Source: Solobacterium sp. UBA1789 (GTDB lineage Bacteria; Bacillota_I; Bacilli_A; Erysipelotrichales; Erysipelotrichaceae). Taken from it: a DNA stretch of 8,561 bases. The stretch is taken from contig DCGB01000006.1 in assembly GCA_002314515.1 (NCBI GenBank), positions 7,768 through 16,328 on the forward strand, given 5' to 3'. Positions 1 through 6,993 of this stretch are shown here, piece after piece (position 1 is the first letter of the stretch; each line of letters opens with the position of its first letter). The notes under the pieces are model-generated. The model made no database searches. It had not been told where the DNA came from and worked only from the letters and a program-made list of their open reading frames with translations. The position numbers and the translations under genes are program-made.

Positions 1-2126
1 TCCTCATCAATAATCAGAAGTCCCAGATCCTTAAAAATGACATCATTAGACAAAATACGATGGGTACCGATCAGAACATCAATCTTTCCTTCTTTTAATT
101 CTTTAAGAATCTCTCTTTGTTTATCTTCACTGATAAAACGATTCAGTAGAGCTATCTTACCTGGAAAACGGGAAAATCTTTCCTTATAAGTATTATAGTG
201 CTGCAAAGACAAAACAGTTGTCGGACAAAGATAAGCTACCTGCTTATTATCATTGATCGCCTTAAAAGAAGCGCGAATTGCCACCTCAGTCTTACCAAAA
301 CCGACATCACCACAAAGCAATCTATCCATCGGCTTTTTCTTTTCCATGTCTTCTTTGACCTCATTGATGGCCTTGACCTGGTCGCTGGTCAAATCAAAAA
401 TGAAATCATCTTCAAATTCCTTCTGCAGTTCATTATCCTTAGAAAAGGCAAAACCAATATCCTCATCCCTGGCTGCATAAAGAGTAATCAGTCTTTCAGC
501 CAGTTCATTGACATTTTCTTCAACCCTCTGTTTAGTCTGTATCCATTCCTTGGAACCAAGTTTATGTAATTTAGGAACGACACCATCCCGGGATACATAT
601 TTTCTGACTAAGGAAAACTGAGATAATGGCACCAGCAGTTCATCATTGCCCTTATAGATAATGCGCAGATAGTCCATGGCAATACCATTGACCTTACGGG
701 TTTCAATATTGACATACTGGCCAATACCATACTGGTCATGAACTACATAGTCACCCTGATTTAATTCTTCATAAGAATTCAGGCTGACAGATTCGCCATA
801 TCTATTGGCAAAACGGCCATTACGTGGTCGCTGATGAAATAATTCATTTTCTGAATAGACACTAAATGACAGGGAAGGTAAAGAAAAACCATAGGCCAAT
901 TCACCCTTGACCAAAGTAATGCCTTCCAGCAGTTCTTTCTTATAATAATTTAATTTTAATGACAGCTTTTCAGCTGCTTCCTTTATTTCCTTAAAATGCG
1001 TTTCATTGACAATGATCAGCTGATACTTTTCCTTATTCTGCCTTAAAACTGTCAATAAATAATCCAGACTGCCATAAGGAAGATCAACTTCTTCAATAAC
1101 TGTAAAGGCATCAAAATAAGGACGGCCCTTCATCAAATCACAGGAACCTAAAAGTCGATTATAGTCACCATAGACATAAAACTTTAAAGGCAGCTTCTTT
1201 TCTTCATACATCTCTCTGATATAGGCCACAGTTTCTTCAGACAACATCATAAGATGGTCATTAATCTTTTCTTCATCAGAAAGATATACCAGATAATTAT
1301 CAAAATAATCCTTTAGATAATAATTTGGAAAATAAGCACGATAGAAATACTGGGACTGCAAAAAGATATCATTCTGCAGGTATTCCAGATTGAGTTCCAT
1401 TTCGCCAGAGCTGATATCGATATTTTCTTTCAAAAAGTTTTTCTCTTCATCAGAAAAAAAGACATCCCTTGCAAAACAGATTTCAACCTCATCCACCACT
1501 TCCTTCGTAGCCTGACTATTGATATCAAAAAAACGAATAGAATCAACTACATCATCAAAAAACTCAATACGAAGCGGTAAATCATAATTGACACTATAGA
1601 CATCAACGATATAACCACGGGCGGCAAAGGTCATTGGTACTTCAACATGCTGGACCTTATCATAACCCAGCTTCTTTAATTTAAAGACCAGTTCATCCTT
1701 ATCCAGGACATCATCTTTTCTAATCTGAATCAGACTATCAACAAGTAAATCTTTCTTAGGCAAATGGCGAATAAAACCATAGGGTGATGTTATCAGCAGT
1801 TTGGGTTTTTTCTTAATGATCTGATATAAGACATTTATTCTTTCAGCCCGATTTTCAAAACTTGATGCAATCTCTTCAGCCCGCATTGATTCTTCCGGCA
1901 AATAACTAAGCAGTTCATCATCATCAAAAAAACTCTGCAGCTGTTCTCTTAGACGCTGAGCCATATAGTTATTTTCTTTGATGACAATCAGGGTATCCTG
2001 GTAATCTTTGACAAAAAGGGAAAGCCGAATAGCTTCCTCAATCAAAGAGTTATAAGACAAAAAAGAACGGTTCTTTTTCAGACCCGCTGCTTTTTCAATA
2101 CCTTCCAGGACTTGTAAATTCTTCAT
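1..2126 (-). CDS. mfd: Transcription-repair coupling factor Mfd (C-terminal part beyond window)
   Basis: The reading frame is open from an ATG at 2126 to the left edge, giving 708 codons of a protein that is usually about 1150 residues, so the rest of the translocase and the C-terminal domain lie outside. Mfd is a cytoplasmic ATP-driven DNA translocase that removes stalled RNA polymerase and recruits UvrA. Visible parts in order: a diverged UvrB-like N-terminal module (about 1-330), a CarD-like RNA-polymerase-interaction domain beginning near residue 458 (GDYVVHDQYGIGQY), and the start of the RecG-like helicase motor. The Walker A motif GDVGFGKTEVA begins at residue 606, with Lys612. The frame is cut just inside the Walker B DEEx motif (IIDE at the edge). 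An in-frame TAA lies three codons upstream of the ATG, so no earlier start is possible. It starts 2 nt after the pth stop with no clear Shine-Dalgarno, which suggests translational coupling. Family identity is secure. Confidence 0.96.
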   Translation of the reverse strand, partial: MKNLQVLEGIEKAAGLKKNRSFLSYNSLIEEAIRLSLFVKDYQDTLIVIKENNYMAQRLREQLQSFFDDDELLSYLPEESMRAEEIASSFENRAERINVLYQIIKKKPKLLITSPYGFIRHLPKKDLLVDSLIQIRKDDVLDKDELVFKLKKLGYDKVQHVEVPMTFAARGYIVDVYSVNYDLPLRIEFFDDVVDSIRFFDINSQATKEVVDEVEICFARDVFFSDEEKNFLKENIDISSGEMELNLEYLQNDIFLQSQYFYRAYFPNYYLKDYFDNYLVYLSDEEKINDHLMMLSEETVAYIREMYEEKKLPLKFYVYGDYNRLLGSCDLMKGRPYFDAFTVIEEVDLPYGSLDYLLTVLRQNKEKYQLIIVNETHFKEIKEAAEKLSLKLNYYKKELLEGITLVKGELAYGFSLPSLSFSVYSENELFHQRPRNGRFANRYGESVSLNSYEELNQGDYVVHDQYGIGQYVNIETRKVNGIAMDYLRIIYKGNDELLVPLSQFSLVRKYVSRDGVVPKLHKLGSKEWIQTKQRVEENVNELAERLITLYAARDEDIGFAFSKDNELQKEFEDDFIFDLTSDQVKAINEVKEDMEKKKPMDRLLCGDVGFGKTEVAIRASFKAINDNKQVAYLCPTTVLSLQHYNTYKERFSRFPGKIALLNRFISEDKQREILKELKEGKIDVLIGTHRILSNDVIFKDLGLLIIDE

Positions 2127-2128
2127 AT

Positions 2129-2686
2129 TTAATTAAAACGATTCATAACCAGATCAAAATCCGGATTATCAAGATAAAAGAGGATGGCATCCCGGGCTTT
2201 TAATAAGCTCTGATCAAATGCTTCCTTATCTTCTTTATTGACCTTACCAAGGACATAATCCTTAGTATCTATATTCTTATTATTGGCAATACCTACCCTT
2301 ATTCTTTTGATATCCTTGCTTCCTAAAAGATTAATGATATTGCCCATACCATTCTGACCACCACTGGAACCCTTGGTTCTAAGTCTTACCTTGCCAACTG
2401 GTAAATCCAGATCATCATGAATGACAACAATATCTTCGATATCAATATTATAGTAACGACAAAAAGCGCCAACAGCTTCACCTGACAGATTCATATAAGT
2501 CAAAGGCTTCATAAAAGCAATTTTCTCACCCTTATGGTCCATTATTGTATATAGAGCCTTGAATTTTTCCTTATCAAGCTGCAGATTCAGACTCTTTAGA
2601 ATTTCATCCATAACCATAAAGCCTACATTATGGCGGGTACCATTAAATTTGGCCCCTGGATTGCCTAAGCCAACAATTAATCTCAT
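2129..2686 (-). CDS. pth: Peptidyl-tRNA hydrolase (Pth family)
   Basis: Pth cleaves the ester bond of peptidyl-tRNAs that drop off the ribosome and so recycles tRNA; it is cytoplasmic and usually essential. The 185 residues match the normal family length. The N-terminal GLGNPG motif supplies Asn9, and His19 in TRHNVGF is the expected catalytic histidine. Asn66 lies in the YMNLSG motif and Asp92 in VIHDDLDLPVG. The usual GGHNG motif reads GGQNG (110-113), so His is replaced by Gln, while the family Asn (112) is kept. Arg103 aligns by eye with the E. coli tRNA-contacting Lys105. The ATG overlaps the upstream stop as ATGA, so translation is probably coupled to the unknown membrane-protein gene. 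Purine-rich GAAGAAG upstream is only a weak ribosome site. Adjacency of pth and mfd is common in Bacillota; here no gene lies between them. Confidence 0.96.
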   Translation of the reverse strand: MRLIVGLGNPGAKFNGTRHNVGFMVMDEILKSLNLQLDKEKFKALYTIMDHKGEKIAFMKPLTYMNLSGEAVGAFCRYYNIDIEDIVVIHDDLDLPVGKVRLRTKGSSGGQNGMGNIINLLGSKDIKRIRVGIANNKNIDTKDYVLGKVNKEDKEAFDQSLLKARDAILFYLDNPDFDLVMNRFN

Positions 2687-3423
2687 TCTTCGCTGATTTC
2701 TTCTTCCAAAGGATAACGATCAAGAAGATCAAGATCACTCATAAGTTTATGGCCAACCAGCTTAGATACAAAACCCTTAAGCTGATCATCATCATATTCA
2801 TCAAGTTTTTCACCGGCATATGCCAGTAAAACAGCCGCAAAATTCTTTGTCAGACCAATCATGCGCTTATCATACTGATAATCACTGTATTCGCCACTCA
2901 ATAGTTTTCTTAAAAAATCAATACTGCCATCATTTTTTTCTCTAAAAATGCCATAGGCACTCTTTACCAGCTGATATTCACAAAAGTTTTCTAAAGGAAG
3001 AATAGAGACTTTTTCATAAAGTTTATCAACGACATCAAATTTTGACTGACTGCGACCCTTGGCCATTGTTAGAGTCAGCCAGAGGAAACAGTCGGAATTA
3101 AACTGATAACGCTGTTTAATAAAACGACCATTATTAAAGAAAATAGCCCCGAAATTCAGACACTCCAGGTCTTCATAAACTGTCAGTCCCTTTTCCATGT
3201 CATCATAGATCTTAAGAATAAGTCCCTTATTACGATTTTCCTCATCCTTGGAACTATCAATGAATTCATTGATCTTATCACGCGCCTGTTCTTCATCTTT
3301 CAATAATGAAGCATAGGCATTGGTATATTCCTTGTCCTTGCGATAGCGTTTGCTGGCTTGCAGATTACGGGCAGTCATGACCGCTGTTATCACCAGCAGG
3401 AAGATAAATAGTACTTTATTCAT
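2683..3423 (-). CDS. Unrecognised membrane-anchored protein, 246 aa
   Basis: I do not recognise this family. From the chosen start the protein opens MNKVLFIFLLVITAVMTA, a single hydrophobic segment (about 3-18), followed by a basic stretch (ARNLQASKRYRKDK). By the positive-inside rule this favours an uncleaved N-terminal anchor with the bulk of the protein in the cytoplasm. There is no lipobox and no convincing signal-peptidase site. The remainder is soluble, charged and mostly helical in appearance (about 35-225), broadly like helical-repeat proteins, though I cannot assign TPR motifs. The C-terminus is very acidic (EEEISEE). The start at 3423 is preferred over an in-frame TTG at 3438 because GGAGG at 3432-3436 sits 8 nt before this ATG. 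The gene overlaps tatD by 8 nt and pth by 4 nt, so it is made together with a DNase and a tRNA hydrolase. No function is inferred. Confidence 0.85.
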   Translation of the reverse strand: MNKVLFIFLLVITAVMTARNLQASKRYRKDKEYTNAYASLLKDEEQARDKINEFIDSSKDEENRNKGLILKIYDDMEKGLTVYEDLECLNFGAIFFNNGRFIKQRYQFNSDCFLWLTLTMAKGRSQSKFDVVDKLYEKVSILPLENFCEYQLVKSAYGIFREKNDGSIDFLRKLLSGEYSDYQYDKRMIGLTKNFAAVLLAYAGEKLDEYDDDQLKGFVSKLVGHKLMSDLDLLDRYPLEEEISEE

Positions 3424-4183
3424 TGACATTTCCTCCAAATATTCTTTCGTAATTGATATTGATCTGTTCCATCAGTTCATTAATGCCTATTCCCAGTTCT
3501 GCTGCCAGTTTTTCGCTGGTATGAATGACATAAGCTGGTTCATTGCGCTTGCCACGATGAGGTACTGGTGTTAAATAAGGGCAATCTGTTTCCACCAGCA
3601 GTTTATCCAAAGGCACTTCTTTGATAGCAGCCAATGGTTCTTTGGCATTTTTGAAAGTTATCGTTCCGGCAAAAGAGATATAATAGCCAAGTTTAATCAA
3701 TTCTCTGGCCATTTCTTTAGAACCGGAATAACAGTGGATAACACCCCGACATCTATGGGCTTTAAGTATATCATAAGTATCCTGAGCAGCATCACGGGAA
3801 TGCACGATAGTTGGCTTGTTTAAGGATTTTGCCAATTCAATCTGCCGAATAAACATGGCCTTCTGTTCTTCTTTGTTGTCCTTATACCAGTAATAATCCA
3901 GGCCAATTTCACCTACGGCAATGCAGTCTTTTTCTCTGATATAATGCACATATTCCTCATATGCTTCTTCACTAATCTGACAATCTTCAGGATAGACACC
4001 TAAGGCTTTCTTAAAGGAAATGCCAGGATATTCAATATTTTTTGCCTTCAGATAATCTTTGACATTGCAGGAAATAATCATGGCCTTATTGACCTGATTA
4101 TCAGCCATACGCTTTAATACACAATTCAAATCATCATTAAAAGCCTCATCATTCAGATGACAATGGGAATCCAGATAATTCAT
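3416..4183 (-). CDS. tatD: TatD-family metal-dependent deoxyribonuclease
   Basis: This is a TIM-barrel amidohydrolase-like DNase of the TatD/YcfH/YabD group, cytoplasmic and linked to 3'-5' DNA processing and repair. The 255 residues fit the family. Metal and active-site residues are all visible: His7 and His9 in DSHCH, Glu92 in VGEIGLDYYW, His128 in IVHSRDA, His150 in VIHCYSGS, and Asp200 in VETDCPYLTPVPHRGKRNEP. A familiar GIHP-type motif reads GVYP at residues 62-65, a His-to-Tyr change. The ATG directly follows the mnmE stop (TAG then ATG), with only a weak GGGT upstream, so translation is likely coupled to mnmE termination. The exact substrate of this paralogue cannot be told from sequence, and the symbol refers to the family. 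YabD-type naming would be equally valid. Confidence 0.92.
   Translation of the reverse strand: MNYLDSHCHLNDEAFNDDLNCVLKRMADNQVNKAMIISCNVKDYLKAKNIEYPGISFKKALGVYPEDCQISEEAYEEYVHYIREKDCIAVGEIGLDYYWYKDNKEEQKAMFIRQIELAKSLNKPTIVHSRDAAQDTYDILKAHRCRGVIHCYSGSKEMARELIKLGYYISFAGTITFKNAKEPLAAIKEVPLDKLLVETDCPYLTPVPHRGKRNEPAYVIHTSEKLAAELGIGINELMEQININYERIFGGNVNE
3432..3436 (-). promoter_or_regulatory. Strong Shine-Dalgarno that sets the start of the unknown membrane protein
   Basis: GGAGG on the minus strand lies 8 nt before the ATG at 3423. It lies only 2 nt before another in-frame ATG (3429) and inside the codons that follow the TTG at 3438, so only the 3423 start has proper spacing. It is embedded in the last codons of tatD and is the one strong ribosome site seen in the minus-strand operon. 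Confidence 0.75.
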
Positions 4184-5497
4184 CTATTTACCCAAACAGA
4201 AGTTCGCAAACATATGATCAATCAGCTCCTCCTGATATTCCTTTCCTAAAATAGCACAAAGATGATGATAGGCTTCTTCAATTTCAATCATGATGACATC
4301 AATGCTCAGATTATCGAGTTCTTTTTCCATTTCCATAAAACAGTTCAAAGCTTCTTTCATCAAGGCAATCTGTCTTTCATTATTTAAAACATCTTCTTCA
4401 AGAAGTTCAACATCATCCTGATACATTTCATTTAATTTATCAGTCAGCTGACTGATTTCCCTGTCTTTGGCACAGATACAAAGCTGATTGGCATAACTTT
4501 TCAAGTCACTCTTGTTATATACAATGAGTCTGTTTTTATTTTTTGTCAGCTCCAGCAGTCTTTCATCTTCTTCATCAATATTACTGCTATCCAGAACCAG
4601 AATTACCAGCTGGGCCTGATCTAAAACAGCCAGAGACTTTTCAATACCAATCTTTTCGACCTTATCATCACTCTCATGAATACCAGCTGTATCGATGAGA
4701 TTCAAAGAAATATTTTTAAGATTAACTCTTCCTTCTACCAGATCGCGGGTTGTGCCGGCAATTTCGGTTACTATGGCCTTGTCTTTTTCAATCAGGGCAT
4801 TTAACAAAGAAGATTTACCAACATTAGGCTTGCCGATAATTACCGTATCCAGTCCATCTTTAATTACTCTGAATCTTTCGGCCTTATCAACAGCTTCTTC
4901 ACATTCACTGATCCATTTTTTTAAGGCTGGTCTGATTTTTTCTTCAGTCATTTCTTCAATATCATCATATTCGGGATAGTCGATATTAACTTCAATCAAT
5001 GACAGAACATCCTTCAGTTCTTCAATCAGTGGCAGCAGTAATCTTTCAACAGAACCATCAAGGCCTCTGATGGCACTACGAGCCTGTATCCTGTTGCTGG
5101 CCATAATCAGATCGTTGGCAGCCTCGGCTTTTGCCAGAGAAATACGACCATTCAGATAAGCTCTTCTGGTAAATTCACCAGGTTCAGCCAGCCGACAGCC
5201 TTTTTTTAATAAGAGATTCAAAATCATTCTGGTCACATAGACACCACCATGACAGTTGATTTCAACCATATCTTCTCTGGTATAGGTCTTTGGAGCCTTA
5301 AAAAAAGATACCAGGACCTCATCAATTACTTTGCCATCATCATAAATATGACCATAGACTATTCTGTTTGCTTCAACGTTTTTAATGTCTGATATCTCTT
5401 TGATAAGTGAAAAACTGTCCTCACCACTCATGCGGACAATAGAAATAGCTCCCTGTTTTAAGGCTGTGGAAATAGCACAAATCGTATCACTTAACAT
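4184..5497 (-). CDS. mnmE: tRNA modification GTPase MnmE (TrmE)
   Basis: MnmE works with MnmG (GidA) to place the (carboxymethyl)aminomethyl group at C5 of wobble uridine 34 in certain tRNAs, using GTP, a methylene-tetrahydrofolate unit and FAD. The 437 residues are slightly shorter than the usual 450-460. Residues 1-118 are the folate-binding domain, starting DTICAIST and containing EINCHGG and EPGEFTRRAYLNGR. A helical domain flanks an inserted G domain: G1 GKPNVGKS (222-229), TTRD (249-252), G3 DTAG (269-272), G4 NKSD (338-341) and a G5-like CAK (352-354, usually SAK). The C-terminal FCLGK ends in the expected CxGK form, with Cys434 in the catalytic position. MnmG is not next door, although the two are often neighbours near the origin. 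The ATG position agrees with family N-termini, yet there is no Shine-Dalgarno; see the -10-like TATAAT at 5505-5510. Confidence 0.97.
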   Translation of the reverse strand: MLSDTICAISTALKQGAISIVRMSGEDSFSLIKEISDIKNVEANRIVYGHIYDDGKVIDEVLVSFFKAPKTYTREDMVEINCHGGVYVTRMILNLLLKKGCRLAEPGEFTRRAYLNGRISLAKAEAANDLIMASNRIQARSAIRGLDGSVERLLLPLIEELKDVLSLIEVNIDYPEYDDIEEMTEEKIRPALKKWISECEEAVDKAERFRVIKDGLDTVIIGKPNVGKSSLLNALIEKDKAIVTEIAGTTRDLVEGRVNLKNISLNLIDTAGIHESDDKVEKIGIEKSLAVLDQAQLVILVLDSSNIDEEDERLLELTKNKNRLIVYNKSDLKSYANQLCICAKDREISQLTDKLNEMYQDDVELLEEDVLNNERQIALMKEALNCFMEMEKELDNLSIDVIMIEIEEAYHHLCAILGKEYQEELIDHMFANFCLGK

Positions 5498-5504
5498 CTT
5501 TCTA

Positions 5505-5510
5505 ATTATA
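5505..5510 (-). promoter_or_regulatory. TATAAT -10-like hexamer 7 nt before the mnmE start
   Basis: A perfect TATAAT on the minus strand is followed by TAGAAAG and then the mnmE ATG. If functional, transcription would start at or within 1-2 nt of the start codon, giving a leaderless mnmE mRNA. The -35 side is poor: TTAGGA at an 18-nt spacing matches 3 of 6 positions, and the better TTGACT is 23 nt away, which is too far. mnmE may simply be read through from ogt, so this is tentative. Confidence 0.3.
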
Positions 5511-5530
5511 CTACAATCGCCTTATCGCTC

Positions 5531-6022
5531 CTAAGTCAAAGCTTTTTTGATTACTGCCTCTTCCAGCTTCAGTAAACGATTTTTGTTTTCTAAACCACCA
5601 CCATAGCCAACAAGGGAAGCCTTTTGGCCAATGACCCGATGACAGGGAATGATTATAGCCAGAGGATTAGCACCAGCAGCCCTGCCAACAGCCTGGGCAG
5701 ACATCTTCTTTATGCCTCTTTTCAAGGCTATTTTTTCGGCAATTTCACCATAAGTAATAGTCTGACCATAGGGAATATCTTTGATATATTCAAGAACTTC
5801 ACCAGTAAAAGAGCTAATATCCATTAGTTTATATTTGGGAAGAAAAGCCGGTATTTCTCCTTTGAAATAAGTATCAAGCCATTCTATTGTTTCAATAAAT
5901 ATTTCCTTTTTTCCTTCAATGCAGTCAATAGAATCACTAAAAAGCAGGGCTCTAAGATATTCGCCATCGCTATAAAGGTATAGATTGCAAATAGGACTTC
6001 TATATAAATATTTGTATATCAT
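5531..6022 (-). CDS. ogt: Methylated-DNA--protein-cysteine methyltransferase (Ogt/MGMT family)
   Basis: This suicidal DNA repair protein transfers the alkyl group from O6-alkylguanine (and O4-alkylthymine) to its own cysteine. The 163 residues fit the Ogt class without an Ada domain. Residues 1-65 form the variable N-terminal domain and 66-160 the DNA-binding and active-site domain. Catalytic Cys127 lies in IIPCHRVIG, followed by LVGYGGGLENKNRLLKLE, which matches the family C-terminal pattern. Since the cysteine is present, this is not an alkyltransferase-like (ATL) protein. The position of the human arginine finger (RAVG) reads QAVG here (Gln100); from memory, MSAQAVG also occurs in a Firmicutes subgroup, so the change may be normal. 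The ATG follows an A-rich AAAAAG with no GGAGG-like site. It is the first gene of the minus-strand run, 33 nt upstream of mnmE and divergent from the lipoprotein gene. Confidence 0.94.
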   Translation of the reverse strand: MIYKYLYRSPICNLYLYSDGEYLRALLFSDSIDCIEGKKEIFIETIEWLDTYFKGEIPAFLPKYKLMDISSFTGEVLEYIKDIPYGQTITYGEIAEKIALKRGIKKMSAQAVGRAAGANPLAIIIPCHRVIGQKASLVGYGGGLENKNRLLKLEEAVIKKALT

Positions 6023-6029
6023 CTTTTTA

Positions 6030-6035
6030 ATTCTA
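6030..6035 (-). promoter_or_regulatory. Possible -10 (TAGAAT) just before ogt
   Basis: TAGAAT on the minus strand followed by TAAAAAG and the ogt ATG mirrors the arrangement before mnmE (TATAAT, 7 nt, ATG). The upstream TTTAAT at a 17-nt spacing matches the -35 consensus at only 3 of 6 positions. TATAGT a little further upstream is an alternative -10 that would leave a leader of about 18 nt. Weak support. Confidence 0.25.
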
Positions 6036-6048
6036 CAAAAAGATACTA

Positions 6049-6054
6049 TATAAT
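6049..6054 (+). promoter_or_regulatory. Probable -10 box for the lipoprotein-phosphatase operon
   Basis: TATAAT on the plus strand lies 26 nt before the lipoprotein ATG, predicting a start near 6061 and a leader of about 20 nt containing the purine-rich GGAAAGTGAG. The -35 candidate at 17 nt spacing is TTTAAT (6026-6031), a 3/6 match. The 58-bp gap between ogt and this operon must hold both divergent promoters. Confidence 0.45.
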
Positions 6055-6080
6055 TAAACCATTGGAAAGTGAGTATTATT

Positions 6081-6992
6081 ATGAAAAAACTGACGATTGC
6101 GATTTTGTCTGTATTGTTGTTTATAGGTCTTTGTGCCTGTACAAATGCTGATGAAGAAAAATTAAATAATCTGACGATGGCAGAAATCTATGATGCCAAC
6201 TCTTTTGCCAAAGTAGGTGCTGAGCATTTTGCCTATACTGAAATCAAATCATTGACTAATGAAAGTGTAGACGAAAGTATCAATTATGCTGAATACATTG
6301 AATATTCAACAAATAATGGCATCTTAATGTATACCGATGAATATTATCAGAATGATGTCCAGTATTATTCAGCTGCCATTGCCATGCAGGAAAGTGATAA
6401 CAGCTACGGCATGTACTATCAGGCAGAAGAAGGCAGTTATGCTGTATTGATTGATTTTGAAACATTTGACTATCTGACTGATACCATGTGGTATACAACA
6501 TCTTTTGAACAGTCAGAATACTATACTGACCAGGTCATCAATGAACGTAAGATTGATGAAAATGGTAATTTTGTTTTATCGGTAAGTGACCAGGTTAAAG
6601 AAGAATATCTGGAAAATGAAGGCGATACATATGTTCGCAAGATGGAATTTACAATTGAAAAAGATACTCTATATATCCTATCCTGCAAACTTGAATACTA
6701 CTATAACGACGAATACAGTGGCGGTGAAATCATCAATGTAACTATTGAAGATAAGGCCATTATGATTCCAACAGCCTATAATAACCTGGTTGGTGAAGGT
6801 GAATGTGAAATCATCTTCCGTTCTTTAGATGGTGATGTTGATGTTATCTACCATCTGGCTGAGGGAACAGAATATTCTTTCTATTTTGAATCAGCTGCTG
6901 TCTATAGTGATGAAAAGGCTGAAAACGATGTATCTTATGATGTTTTCAATGCCCAGAAGGGAACAACAGTCTTCTATACTTTAAAGTACTAA
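6081..6992 (+). CDS. Putative lipoprotein, acidic and tyrosine-rich, function unknown
   Basis: The first 20 residues are a textbook lipoprotein signal: MKKLTIAIL, a hydrophobic core, then LCAC with the lipidated Cys20. The mature protein should be held on the outer face of the cytoplasmic membrane. The remaining 283 residues are strongly acidic and rich in Tyr and Asn, with alternating strand-like segments, which looks like an extracellular beta-rich domain. LolA-type lipoproteins have a similar feel, but I cannot assign a family. The ATG at 6081 is chosen over an in-frame GTG at 6069 because the signal peptide then begins MKK, and AGTGAG (6068-6073) lies 7 nt upstream as a modest ribosome site. 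It is the first gene of a plus-strand unit; the phosphatase gene starts 1 nt after its stop, so the two are almost certainly co-transcribed. The stop region gives no sign of truncation. Confidence 0.88.
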   Translation: MKKLTIAILSVLLFIGLCACTNADEEKLNNLTMAEIYDANSFAKVGAEHFAYTEIKSLTNESVDESINYAEYIEYSTNNGILMYTDEYYQNDVQYYSAAIAMQESDNSYGMYYQAEEGSYAVLIDFETFDYLTDTMWYTTSFEQSEYYTDQVINERKIDENGNFVLSVSDQVKEEYLENEGDTYVRKMEFTIEKDTLYILSCKLEYYYNDEYSGGEIINVTIEDKAIMIPTAYNNLVGEGECEIIFRSLDGDVDVIYHLAEGTEYSFYFESAAVYSDEKAENDVSYDVFNAQKGTTVFYTLKY

Positions 6993-6993
6993 A

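Noticed and set aside
198..569. Plus-strand frames of 75-123 codons inside the mfd region
   Set aside because: They lie antisense to a continuous, motif-bearing mfd frame, and neither encodes a recognisable protein.
4695..4979. Plus-strand frame of 94 codons inside mnmE
   Set aside because: Antisense shadow of the MnmE G domain and its flanking helical region; low-complexity Ser/Leu composition is typical of a shadow.
5531..6022. Alkyltransferase-like (ATL) protein lacking the reactive cysteine
   Set aside because: The PCHRV motif with Cys127 is intact, so it is a true methyltransferase candidate.
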